Shown: positions 57,363 to 64,000 of the stretch, one piece after another
Layout: every line of letters starts with the position of its first letter
Numbering within the stretch: position 1 is the stretch's first letter
Assembly (NCBI RefSeq): GCF_000764535.1
Contig: NZ_CP009571.1
Span: 1,979,001-2,043,000 of the forward strand
Origin: Sphingomonas taxi
GTDB lineage: Bacteria > Pseudomonadota > Alphaproteobacteria > Sphingomonadales > Sphingomonadaceae
Reading direction: 5' to 3'
DNA length: 64,000 nucleotides
Made by a program: the position numbers and the translations under genes
Notes under the pieces: generated by a model
Told to the model about the DNA's origin: nothing
Database searches by the model: none
The model's input: only the letters and a program-made list of their open reading frames with translations

Positions 57363-58058
57363 TCAGGGCCGGACGGCGTAGACCGTCGGATCGGCTATGC
57401 CCGCTTCCTCGAATCCCTTGGAGCGCAGCCGGCAGCTGTCGCAGGTACCGCAATGGACCCCGCCCGGTGCCGGATCGTAGCACGACCAGCTGATCCCCAT
57501 GTCGACGCCCAGCCGCTGGCCCTCGCGGACGATGTCGGCCTTGGTCATATGCTGCAGCGGCGCGTGGATCTTGAACGGTTCGCCCTCGACGCCCGCTTTT
57601 GTGGCGATCTCTGCCAGCCCTTCGAAGGCCTGGATGAATTCGGGGCGGCAATCGGGATAGCCGGAATAATCGAGCGCGTTGACGCCGATGAACAGGTCGC
57701 GCGATCCCGCCGCCTCCGCCCAGCCGAGCGCGAGGCTGAGGAAGATCGTGTTGCGCGCCGGCACATAGGTGACCGGAATCCCCTCGCCGACGCCGTCCTT
57801 GGGCACGTCGATGTCGGCGGTAAGCGCCGAGCCGCCGAATGCCGACAGGTCGAGCGGCAACACGATATGCCGCTCCGCCCCCAGCGTGGTTGCGACGCGC
57901 CGCGCCGCGGCCAGTTCGACGCGATGGCGCTGGTTATAGTCGATCGACAGCGCAAGCAGGCGATAGCCCGCTTCGCGCGCACTGGCGGCGGAGATCATCG
58001 AATCGAGCCCGCCGGAGACGAGCACGACGGCCAGAGGCCCTACGTTTTGCATGGTCAT
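57363..58058 (-). CDS. queC: 7-cyano-7-deazaguanine synthase
   Basis: The 231-residue ATP-dependent enzyme turns 7-carboxy-7-deazaguanine into preQ0. It has the PP-loop [11 protein letters not shown] near the start and the zinc-binding cysteines in WSCYDP...[14 protein letters not shown] 58058 is chosen for GGGGGGA just upstream; the frame is open to 58181, but that part lies in the terminator region. It forms a queC-queE operon. Confidence 0.95.
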   Translation of the reverse strand: MTMQNVGPLAVVLVSGGLDSMISAASAREAGYRLLALSIDYNQRHRVELAAARRVATTLGAERHIVLPLDLSAFGGSALTADIDVPKDGVGEGIPVTYVPARNTIFLSLALGWAEAAGSRDLFIGVNALDYSGYPDCRPEFIQAFEGLAEIATKAGVEGEPFKIHAPLQHMTKADIVREGQRLGVDMGISWSCYDPAPGGVHCGTCDSCRLRSKGFEEAGIADPTVYAVRP

Positions 58059-58084
58059 GATCCCCCCGGCGCTAGGCCAAAGCG

Positions 58085-58120
58085 GCGCAAAAGAAAAGGG
58101 CCGCGGGTAAGGCGGCCCTT
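58085..58120 (-). terminator. Intrinsic terminator upstream of queC
   Basis: AAGGGCCGC (58096-58104) and GCGGCCCTT (58112-58120) form a perfect 9-bp stem with a 7-nt loop. On the minus strand it is followed by TTCTTTTGCG. It lies 27 nt before the queC start and ~130 nt after the hslO stop. Confidence 0.85.
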
Positions 58121-58195
58121 GAAGGAGAGAGAAGCGATCGCTCCTCTGGGAGAAAAGCGTGCCGGTCATGAACAGGCACACCCCATGGCTAAGCG
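58085..58195 (-). ncRNA. Candidate small RNA or leader between hslO and queC
   Basis: On the minus strand this ~110-nt stretch starts near a TTTTAATACCC element, contains a GTGCC/GGCAC stem and several CU-rich segments (TTTTCTCCC, CTCTCTCC), and ends in a strong intrinsic terminator. The gap between hslO and queC holds no gene on either strand. A terminator just before queC could be an attenuator in a queC leader, or the end of a separate small RNA. No known riboswitch, including preQ1, was recognised. Confidence 0.3.
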
Positions 58196-58250
58196 CCGGG
58201 TATTAAAAGGAGATTAAGATGCCCCGCGGATATCCCTCCCGCCCTTGCGC

Positions 58251-59159
58251 TCAGGCGACCGGATCGGCCTCGGCCGGAACCGGGAATTTGGTTGCGCAGA
58301 AGGCACAATCGACCTGGATGAACCCGCGTTCGTCCGCCATCTCGCGCCGTTCCTCCAGCGAGAATTTGGCCAGCACGCTCGCGATATAATCGCCGGTGCA
58401 GCGGCAGCCGCGCGACAGCGGGGTCGAGGCGAGCACGCGTACGTCGGGCTCCTCGTTGAACAGCCGCCAGACCAAAGTCTCCAGCGACAATGCGGGATCG
58501 GCGAGTTCGTCGACCCCCATCGTCTGGCCGAGCGCCGCGACATGCTCCCATTCGGGATGGTCGAGCCGGGTGTGCAGCCGCTCGCGACCGACCTCGCCTT
58601 CGGGCAGATGCTGGAGGAACAGGCCACCGGCGACAATGCGCTCGCCGTCGCGGGCGATGCCGACCCGAACGAGGCTGGGGATCTGCTCGGACTGGACGAA
58701 ATAGCTTTGCGCCGCCTCCGCCAGCGTCTCGCCGTCGAGCGGGACGATGCCCTGATAGCGCTCGCCGGTCGCCGCGAGGTCGAAGGTGATGGCGAGATAG
58801 CCCTGACCGAACAGCGCGAACAGCGTCGGCTGCTCCGGCGCCGCGGCGAGCTTCTCGGCGTCGAAATCGATATACCCGCGCACTTCCCCGCCCCGATAGT
58901 CGCAGACGAGCAGCTGGACGACGCCGTTCTCGGTCCGCGTCTGCATCGTGAGTTGCGCGGTCGGGTCCTTGAGCGTCGAGCCGATCAACGCCGCCAGGGT
59001 CAGCGCCTCGGCGAGCAAGGCCTCGATCGCGGGGGGATAGGCGTGCGCCGCGAGCACCGCGTCGAGCGCCGGACCAAGCCGCACGACCCGTCCGCGCGCC
59101 GAGCGGGAGGGAATCGCGAACCCGAGCGCGCGATCGATATCGATGGGGGATTGTTGCAT
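58251..59159 (-). CDS. hslO: Redox-regulated chaperone Hsp33
   Basis: The 302-residue chaperone protects proteins during oxidative stress. The C-terminal zinc switch is visible as GCRC (CxC, about residue 258) and CAFC (CxxC, about residue 291). The N-terminal body (ALTLAALIGSTLKDPTAQLTMQTR; VCDYRGGEVRGYIDF) is typical. It is the last gene of a likely argD-argF-hslO run. Confidence 0.95.
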   Translation of the reverse strand: MQQSPIDIDRALGFAIPSRSARGRVVRLGPALDAVLAAHAYPPAIEALLAEALTLAALIGSTLKDPTAQLTMQTRTENGVVQLLVCDYRGGEVRGYIDFDAEKLAAAPEQPTLFALFGQGYLAITFDLAATGERYQGIVPLDGETLAEAAQSYFVQSEQIPSLVRVGIARDGERIVAGGLFLQHLPEGEVGRERLHTRLDHPEWEHVAALGQTMGVDELADPALSLETLVWRLFNEEPDVRVLASTPLSRGCRCTGDYIASVLAKFSLEERREMADERGFIQVDCAFCATKFPVPAEADPVA

Positions 59160-59229
59160 CGGCAGGAAATGGGATGGCGCGGTGGATGGGTCAAGTTACC
59201 CACCGCCCCCCGTTCGACACGCCCCCGGA

Positions 59230-60147
59230 TCAGCCGATCTGGCCGAAGACCCAGCGCAGCACCGCTTTCTGCGCGTGGAGGCGGTTCTCCGCTTCCTGCC
59301 AGATCAGCGACTGCGGCCCGTCGATCACCGCATCGACCACCTCTTCGCCACGATGCGCGGGCAGGCAGTGGAGGAAGCGCGCATCGGGCTTGGCGCGCGC
59401 CATCAGGGCCTCGTCGACCTGATAGGGCATCATCGCGGCGAGCTTGGTCTCGGCATGCGCCTGGCCCATCGAGATCCACGTGTCGGTGACGATGACGTCG
59501 GCACCCTCGACCGCTTCCTGCGGCGAGGCGACGACGCGGGCACGGCCCTGCCCGCGCGCGACATCGGCCTCGGCCGGCATGAAGCCCTGCGGACAGGCGG
59601 CGGTGACGTCGAACTGCATCAGCCCGGCTGCCTCGATCAGCGAGGCGAGCACGTTGTTGCCGTCGCCGAGCCACGCCAGCTTGAGACCGGGCAACGCCTT
59701 GCCGTCCTCGAGGATCGTCTGGAGATCGGCCATGATCTGGCAGGGATGCGACTGGTCGGTCAGGCCGTTGATGACGGGCACGCTGGCGTAGCGGGCCATG
59801 TCCTCGACCTTGGCGTGATCGTCGGTGCGGATCATGATCGCGTCGACATAGCCCGACAGCACGCGCGCGGTATCGGCGATGCTCTCGCCGCGACCGAGCT
59901 GCATCGAGCCGGCATCCATGACGATCGAGGTCCCGCCCAGTTGCCGGATCGCCATGTCGAAGCTGACGCGGGTACGCGTCGAATTCTTCTCGAAGATCAT
60001 CGCCAGCACATGGCCGGCGAGCGGCGCGTCGGCATCGGCGCGTCCCTTGGGGAAGCCGGCACGCGCCGCCTTGCGGTCGATCGCATCGGCCAGCATCGCG
60101 GCGACGCCATCGGCGCCGGCATCGGACAGGTTCAGAAAATGGCGCAT
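59230..60147 (-). CDS. argF: Ornithine carbamoyltransferase
   Basis: The 305-residue enzyme makes citrulline from ornithine and carbamoyl phosphate in arginine synthesis. The carbamoyl-phosphate motif [11 protein letters not shown], then [14 protein letters not shown] and [11 protein letters not shown] are all present. ATG 60147 is the family-typical start; the longer open frame up to 60234 runs into a repeat. It lies ~140 nt after argD, separated by a palindromic repeat. Confidence 0.96.
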   Translation of the reverse strand: MRHFLNLSDAGADGVAAMLADAIDRKAARAGFPKGRADADAPLAGHVLAMIFEKNSTRTRVSFDMAIRQLGGTSIVMDAGSMQLGRGESIADTARVLSGYVDAIMIRTDDHAKVEDMARYASVPVINGLTDQSHPCQIMADLQTILEDGKALPGLKLAWLGDGNNVLASLIEAAGLMQFDVTAACPQGFMPAEADVARGQGRARVVASPQEAVEGADVIVTDTWISMGQAHAETKLAAMMPYQVDEALMARAKPDARFLHCLPAHRGEEVVDAVIDGPQSLIWQEAENRLHAQKAVLRWVFGQIG

Positions 60148-60152
60148 TATAG

Positions 60153-60284
60153 TCCTCCCTCGCGCAGCGGAGAGAGGGACCGCGGCCGTCGGGCCGTGGT
60201 GGAGGGGGCGCTTCCCCAACGAGCCGCCCGCCATCCTCCCCCTCCACCGGCTGCGCCGGTCCCCTCCCCCTGGCGGGGGAGGAC
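60153..60284. repeat. REP-type palindromic pair, family B copy 2
   Basis: Two inverted units, TCCTCCCTCGCGCAGCGGAG... and ...CCCCTCCCCCTGGCGGGGGA, with GTGGTGGAGGG between, match the element at 30870-31014. It sits between the stop of argD and the start of argF and probably affects how far argD transcripts reach into argF. Confidence 0.78.
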
Positions 60285-60288
60285 TAGA

Positions 60289-61485
60289 TCAATCGTCGCT
60301 GGCCGGTACGAAGACCCGCGCAGCGGCGCTCAGCTTGTCGATACATTCGGCGACATGGGCGTCCTCGATCACCAGCGGCGGCAGGATGCGGACGACGTTC
60401 TCGCCGGCCGCGACCAGCAGGAGGCCGTGGTTGTCGCGGGCGTGCGCGACGAACTCGCGCGGCTCGACGCCGGCCTTGAGCTTGAGGCCGAGCATCAGCC
60501 CCTTGCCGCGCACGCTCTCGAAGACGTGATCGTGGTTGGGGATGAGCTGTTCGAGCGCGCTGCGCAGCCGCTCGCCCATCGCCTCGACGTTGGCGAGGAA
60601 ACCCTCCTCCAGCATCACGTCGAGCACCGCCTGCCCCGCCGCCATCGCGAGCGGATTGCCGCCATAGGTCGAACCGTGCGTGCCGATCACCATGCCGCTC
60701 GCCGCACGCTCGGTGGCGAGGCAGGCACCGAGCGGGAAGCCCGCGCCGATCCCCTTGGCGACCGCCATGATATCGGGCTCGATGCCGTAATGCTCATACG
60801 CCCACATTTTGCCGGTCCGGCCATAGCCGCACTGGACCTCGTCGAGGATCAGCAACAGGCCGTGCTCGTCGCACGCCTTGCGCAGACCGGTGATGAATTC
60901 GGGCGTGCCGACCGACACGCCGCCCTCGCCCTGGATCGTCTCGACCATGAAGCCCGCGGTGGTGTCGTCGATCAGCGCCAGCGCGGCGTCGAGATCGTTG
61001 AACGGCGCATAAGCGAAACCGGGCAGCAGGGGCTCGAAGCCGTCGCGCATCTTGGGCTGGTTGGTCGCCGAGATCGCGCCCATCGTCCGCCCGTGGAAGG
61101 CGTTGTTGAAGGTGATGATCTTGCTGCGCTCGGGATTGCCGGCGGCATAATGGAAGCGGCGCGCGGTCTTGATCGCGCATTCCACCGCCTCGGTGCCCGA
61201 GTTGGTGAAGAACACCGTGTCGGCGAAGCTGTTGGCGACGATCCGCTCGGCCAGCGCCTCGCCCTGCGGCGAACCGTAGAGGTTGCTGACGTGCATCAGC
61301 GTCGCCGCCTGTTCGGCGATCGTCTTGACGAGATGCGGATGGCCGTGGCCGAGCGCGTTGACCGCGATGCCCGCCGCCATGTCAAGATAGCGGCTGCCGT
61401 CCTCACTGATGAGATAACAGCCCTCGCCTCGGACCGGACGCACCCCGCACCGCGGATAGACGGGCATCAGGGCGGTAATGGTCAC
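60289..61485 (-). CDS. argD: Acetylornithine aminotransferase
   Basis: The 398-residue PLP enzyme belongs to class III aminotransferases. It shows NSGTEAVECAIKTARRFHY, LDEVQCGYGRTGK, the PLP-binding Lys in AVAKGIGAGFPLGA and GTHGSTYGGNPLA. It makes N-acetylornithine in arginine synthesis. GTG 61485 is chosen since AGGAG lies 7 nt upstream. Confidence 0.94.
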   Translation of the reverse strand: MTITALMPVYPRCGVRPVRGEGCYLISEDGSRYLDMAAGIAVNALGHGHPHLVKTIAEQAATLMHVSNLYGSPQGEALAERIVANSFADTVFFTNSGTEAVECAIKTARRFHYAAGNPERSKIITFNNAFHGRTMGAISATNQPKMRDGFEPLLPGFAYAPFNDLDAALALIDDTTAGFMVETIQGEGGVSVGTPEFITGLRKACDEHGLLLILDEVQCGYGRTGKMWAYEHYGIEPDIMAVAKGIGAGFPLGACLATERAASGMVIGTHGSTYGGNPLAMAAGQAVLDVMLEEGFLANVEAMGERLRSALEQLIPNHDHVFESVRGKGLMLGLKLKAGVEPREFVAHARDNHGLLLVAAGENVVRILPPLVIEDAHVAECIDKLSAAARVFVPASDD

Positions 61486-61501
61486 GGGGCATCTCCTCAT
61501 C

Positions 61502-61540
61502 TCGAAACGAGAAAGGGCGGCCCTGCACGGACCGCCCGTT
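61502..61540 (-). terminator. Terminator of the EcfG-type sigma factor gene
   Basis: GGGCGG (61515-61520) and CCGCCC (61532-61537), with extra partial pairing inside, form a stem that on the minus strand is followed by TTTCTCGTTTCG. It lies ~60 nt after the sigma factor stop. Confidence 0.7.
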
Positions 61541-61598
61541 CCCTCTTTACCTGTCGGCGTGGTGCCGGGTCAACACCGCGGCAACTACCCTCCGTCGA

Positions 61599-62252
61599 TC
61601 AATGACCGCGGCTGAGTTCGTCGACTTCGCCCATGATCGTGTCGAGCGCGGTCTTGTTGACGTCGGTCTCATGCTCGCGACGCGACGGCAGCGAGCCTTC
61701 GGTGAGGATCGTCTCCAGCGCGACGCGGCCGCGCGCGACGCGGCTCTTGATCGTACCGACCGCCACCTGACAGATTTCCGCCGCCTCTTCATAAGCGAAG
61801 CCGCCGGCGCCGACGAGGATCAGCGCCTCGCGCTGCGGCTGCGGCAGATGCAGCAGCGCGCGCTGCATGTCGCCCAGTTCGACGTGGCGGTCCTGGCTCG
61901 CGGGTGCGGCGAGGATACGATCGGCGACGAGATCGTCCCACTCGCCCTTGAACCGCGCGCGGCGCATCTGCGACAGATAGAGGTTGCGCAGAATGATGAA
62001 GGTCCAGGCACGCATGTTGGTGCCGGCCTGGAAACGCTGGCGCGCCGCCCATGCCTTGAGCAACGTCTCCTGGACGAGGTCGTCGGCGAGGTCGCGGCTG
62101 CCGGACAGCGAGCGACCGAAGGCGCGCAGATGCGGGATGACCTGCGCCAGCTGTTTCTTGAATTCGGGGTCGGACAGAGCAACGTGCTCGACCGGCGCTA
62201 CGGGAGCGTCGTCGTCTTCGTAATCGTCGTCACGCGTAGCAGGCTGGGTCAT
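61599..62252 (-). CDS. ecfG: EcfG-type general stress sigma factor
   Basis: The 217-residue protein has an acidic N-terminal tail, a sigma-70 region 2 (AFGRSLSGSRDLADDLVQETLLKAWAARQRFQAGTNMRAWTFIILRN) and a region 4 (LPQPQREALILVGAGGFAYEEAAEICQVAVGTIKSRVARGR). This is the pattern of EcfG, the alphaproteobacterial general stress sigma factor, and phyR and nepR lie close by. It recognises GGAAC-N16/17-CGTT-type promoters. It is downstream of phyR on the same strand, separated by a small membrane ORF, rather than joined to nepR as is usual. Confidence 0.9.
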   Translation of the reverse strand: MTQPATRDDDYEDDDAPVAPVEHVALSDPEFKKQLAQVIPHLRAFGRSLSGSRDLADDLVQETLLKAWAARQRFQAGTNMRAWTFIILRNLYLSQMRRARFKGEWDDLVADRILAAPASQDRHVELGDMQRALLHLPQPQREALILVGAGGFAYEEAAEICQVAVGTIKSRVARGRVALETILTEGSLPSRREHETDVNKTALDTIMGEVDELSRGH

Positions 62253-62346
62253 GCAATTCCGTTCAAAGCCGGGGACATCATTGCCGCCTCGGGCAGCAAG
62301 ATAAGGGTCCGCGCCGGCAAATGCCAGTGAGACGGGCTCGGTCGAA

Positions 62347-62484
62347 TTATCGCAGGATCAGAAAGGCGAAGATCGCGATGACCAGCACGAGTGACACACC
62401 CAGAACGTATCGGGTGACGCCCGGGGTCGCGCCCGCCCGCGCCTCGGTGGTGGTGACATGGACGGGTTCGTTCGGATCAGCCAT
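62347..62484 (-). CDS. Small membrane protein (45 aa) between phyR and ecfG
   Basis: The frame from ATG 62484 to TAA 62347 encodes a soluble, acidic N-terminus (MADPNEPVHVTTTEARAG) and one strong membrane helix (YVLGVSLVLVIAIFAFLIL) ending in Arg. Codon use matches the genome (mostly G or C in third position), which supports coding. It sits between phyR and the sigma factor on the same strand, so co-expression with the stress response is likely. No family is recognised. Confidence 0.65.
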   Translation of the reverse strand: MADPNEPVHVTTTEARAGATPGVTRYVLGVSLVLVIAIFAFLILR

Positions 62485-62562
62485 GGACGTCAAACACACG
62501 ACATCCGTTTTGGGTCCGTAACTTTATTCGACTTTGCCGCAGTCCGGCGATGATCTGGCGAT

Positions 62563-62599
62563 GCCGACGCGCCGTTCCGGATCGAAACGACGCGTCGGC
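62563..62599. repeat. 9-bp inverted repeat after phyR
   Basis: GCCGACGCG (62563-62571) and CGCGTCGGC (62591-62599) form a stem with a 19-nt loop, just after the phyR stop. There is no T-run, so it may be a weak or Rho-type transcript end. Confidence 0.5.
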
Positions 62600-62605
62600 G
62601 TGTCG

Positions 62606-63415
62606 TCACGCGAGAGCGTTGGGGATGGTCGCCTGATCGAAGAACAGCGCCTGACTGATCGCGGCCTTCACCGTCGAACGCTGGAACGGCTTGGTGATCA
62701 GGAAGGTCGGCTCGGGACGCTCGCCGGTGAGCAGGCGCTCCGGGAAGGCGGTGATGAAGATCACCGGCACTTCGAACTCCGCGAGGATGTCCTTGACCGC
62801 ATCGATGCCCGAGCTGTCGTCGGCGAGCTGGATATCGGCGAGCACCAGACCGGGGCGATCCTCCATCGCCAGCGCGACCGCCTCGTCGCGGGTCACGGCG
62901 ACGCCGGTCACCTCATGACCGAGGTCGCGGACGATCGTCTCGATGTCCATGGCGATGATCGGCTCGTCCTCGATGATCAGCACGCGCGCGCGGGTCTGCT
63001 TCTCGATCTCGGCCAGCGCCTCGGCGACCAGAGTCTCGACCTCGCTGGTGTCGACCTCGATCAGATAGGCGGCATCCTCGGGGGTGAAGCCCTCCATCGC
63101 GGTCAGCAACAGCGCCTGACGCGACAGCGGCGTCATGCGGGCGAGACGGGCCCGGGCGACCGCCTCGGTCCCCTCGGCGTCGCTCTGCGAGGTCTGCTCC
63201 TCGCCATCGGCATTGGCCGAGGCCCAGATGCCCTGGAACATACGGTACAGGCCGAGGCGCGGATCGACGTCGCGCGGGAATTGATCCGGCGCCGCGACGA
63301 TCGCCTCCAGCGTGGCGCGGACGTATTTGTCGCCCTGCTGCTGGCTGCCGGTCAGGGCCCGGCCGTAGCGCCGCAGGAAGGGAAGATGCGGTGCGAGTTG
63401 CTGTCCAAGCGACAT
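62606..63415 (-). CDS. phyR: General stress response regulator PhyR (anti-anti-sigma)
   Basis: The 269-residue protein has the PhyR layout: an EcfG-like sigma domain (about 1-138, with LRRYGRALTGSQQQGDKYVRATLEAI and TPEDAAYLIEVDTSEV) followed by a receiver domain (VLIIEDEPIIAMDIE; phospho-acceptor Asp194 in LVLADIQLADD; ITAFPE; TKPF). Asp194 is the position of the known acceptor in PhyR. When phosphorylated it binds NepR and frees the sigma factor. It is divergent from nepR across a 270-nt gap. Confidence 0.96.
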   Translation of the reverse strand: MSLGQQLAPHLPFLRRYGRALTGSQQQGDKYVRATLEAIVAAPDQFPRDVDPRLGLYRMFQGIWASANADGEEQTSQSDAEGTEAVARARLARMTPLSRQALLLTAMEGFTPEDAAYLIEVDTSEVETLVAEALAEIEKQTRARVLIIEDEPIIAMDIETIVRDLGHEVTGVAVTRDEAVALAMEDRPGLVLADIQLADDSSGIDAVKDILAEFEVPVIFITAFPERLLTGERPEPTFLITKPFQRSTVKAAISQALFFDQATIPNALA

Positions 63416-63567
63416 GGGTGGTGATCACTCCCTGAAGAACTGCCCGGATGTCCGGGATCTGAAATATCGAACGGGTGCCTGATCTGTGCGGGCGCCCGCC
63501 GCTTTGCAACGATGTTTGTCGAAGAACCCGACCGACCCGTGGGCCCGCGGAAATTTCGCGCGACGAT

Positions 63568-63592
63568 GGAACCATCGAAGGCTAATTTGGTT
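63568..63592 (+). promoter_or_regulatory. EcfG-type promoter upstream of nepR
   Basis: GGAAC (63568-63572) and GGTT (63589-63592) are separated by 16 nt, close to the EcfG promoter form GGAAC-N16/17-CGTT. It is on the plus strand ~95 nt before nepR, so the sigma factor probably controls its own anti-sigma factor gene. The -10 half is imperfect (GGTT rather than CGTT). Confidence 0.6.
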
Positions 63593-63685
63593 TCATCGCC
63601 GATCGAATGGGTCAGCCGCTCCTGATTTGCGGCTATCATTCATTGTGCGTCGATTGCCCGGTAGGACCGGGCCACCCAGGGGGAC

Positions 63686-63856
63686 ATGTTGGAACTGCCC
63701 AGCGACAAGGACACGAAAACGTCTTCCAAAAAGTCTCCTGCCAAGGTTCAGAGCAAGGATCGCGACATGGGCGCGGCACTTCGCTCCGCGTACCAGCGGA
63801 CGATTGATGAAAGCGTTCCCGACGAAATGCTCGACCTGCTGAACAAGCTCGCCTAG
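63686..63856 (+). CDS. nepR: Anti-sigma factor NepR
   Basis: The 56-residue protein has a charged, disordered N-terminus followed by the NepR core MGAALRSAYQRTIDESVPDE and MLDLLNKLA, which match the two helices that grip EcfG or PhyR. The start is ATG 63686 with a GGGGGA site before it. It is divergent from phyR and behind an EcfG-like promoter. The sensor kinase gene begins 8 nt after its stop. Confidence 0.93.
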   Translation: MLELPSDKDTKTSSKKSPAKVQSKDRDMGAALRSAYQRTIDESVPDEMLDLLNKLA

Positions 63857-63864
63857 CAGAGGGC

Positions 63865-64000
63865 ATGGCCACACCCTTCGCCGCGGCATCCTCCACCCGA
63901 CGCGCGGCAATGGCCCCGGTGTCGGCGCTTTCGCGTTTGCCGACGGGCGCCAAGCTGTTCATCACGCTCAGCATCGCATTGCTGTTACTGGCGCTGATCG
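63865..64000 (+). CDS. Probable sensor histidine kinase of the stress pathway, N-terminal fragment
   Basis: Only 45 codons are in the window. The product begins with a basic/Ala-rich tail and then LPTGAKLFITLSIALLLLALI, a membrane helix like that at the start of sphingomonad stress kinases (PhyP/HWE type). The start is ATG 63865 with AGAGGG upstream, 8 nt after nepR, so they are likely one transcript. The kinase identity is inferred from this N-terminus and position; no catalytic part is seen. Confidence 0.5.
   Translation, partial: MATPFAAASSTRRAAMAPVSALSRLPTGAKLFITLSIALLLLALI

Noticed and set aside
61602-62330. Plus-strand frame opposite the sigma factor gene
   Set aside because: It is the reverse strand of a clear EcfG-type gene with sigma regions 2 and 4.

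Overview
The window is GC-rich DNA with a strongly GC-biased third codon position. It looks like a chromosomal segment of a Sphingomonas-type alphaproteobacterium. Supporting signs are several large TonB-dependent receptors with 'IVVTG' N-termini, a PhyR/NepR/EcfG general stress locus, a petABC order for the bc1 complex, a large NAD-glutamate dehydrogenase, and many short palindromic intergenic repeats. TTG and GTG starts are common. No phage, plasmid, IS transposase or CRISPR array was seen.

Layout. (1) 1-6035: a xylan/glucuronoxylan block with a truncated GH3 enzyme (minus), a GH67 alpha-glucuronidase and a TonB-dependent receptor. Two LacI-family-like operators built on GATAGCG lie in front of these genes. 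(2) 6383-12785: a CPA1 cation/proton antiporter, a membrane diguanylate cyclase, a membrane GGDEF-EAL protein, and a crotonase-fold protein with the features of DSF synthase RpfF, followed by a 27-residue membrane peptide. (3) 13209-23806: a second glycan block on the plus strand with a LamG-GH2 enzyme, a sialate-esterase/CE20-like carbohydrate esterase, a GH27 alpha-galactosidase and a very large TonB-dependent receptor. (4) 23901-30860: tRNA-Thr(CGT) with an odd small ORF behind it, a PAS protein, a periplasmic DUF3108-like protein and NAD-glutamate dehydrogenase. (5) 31016-36393: an iron block on the minus strand (RHH protein, Fiu-type siderophore receptor, Sel1-repeat protein, PiuC-type hydroxylase, PepSY membrane protein) with two Fur-box-like sites before the receptor and overlapping start/stop codons within it. 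(6) 36471-46729: glycosyltransferase, SppA protease, acetyltransferase, TRIC channel, YchF, a nucleotide phosphodiesterase lipoprotein, a MaoC protein, a Gly/Tyr/Arg-rich lipoprotein and Apt. (7) 46878-61485: mainly housekeeping genes, namely cytochrome bc1 (petABC), trmL, a VirJ-like protein, hemF, two coupled membrane proteins, lipB, a Met-rich lipoprotein, queC/queE, hslO, argF and argD. (8) 61599-64000: the general stress response, with an EcfG-type sigma factor, an unlisted 45-residue membrane peptide, phyR, an EcfG-like promoter, nepR (56 aa) and the start of a probable sensor kinase.

The glycan blocks appear to pair outer-membrane uptake (the two large receptors) with secreted enzymes that trim decorated hemicellulose. 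The iron block is a standard Fur-controlled siderophore module. In the stress locus, phosphorylated PhyR should bind NepR and free EcfG; the three genes are arranged around phyR rather than as a nepR-ecfG operon.

The least conventional items are the RpfF-like gene beside two c-di-GMP enzymes, the ~200-260 bp composite palindromic elements with terminal inverted arms, the ~210 bp long inverted repeat after trmL, the terminator-ended candidate small RNA before queC, and four short reading frames (27, 45, 56 and 79 codons).
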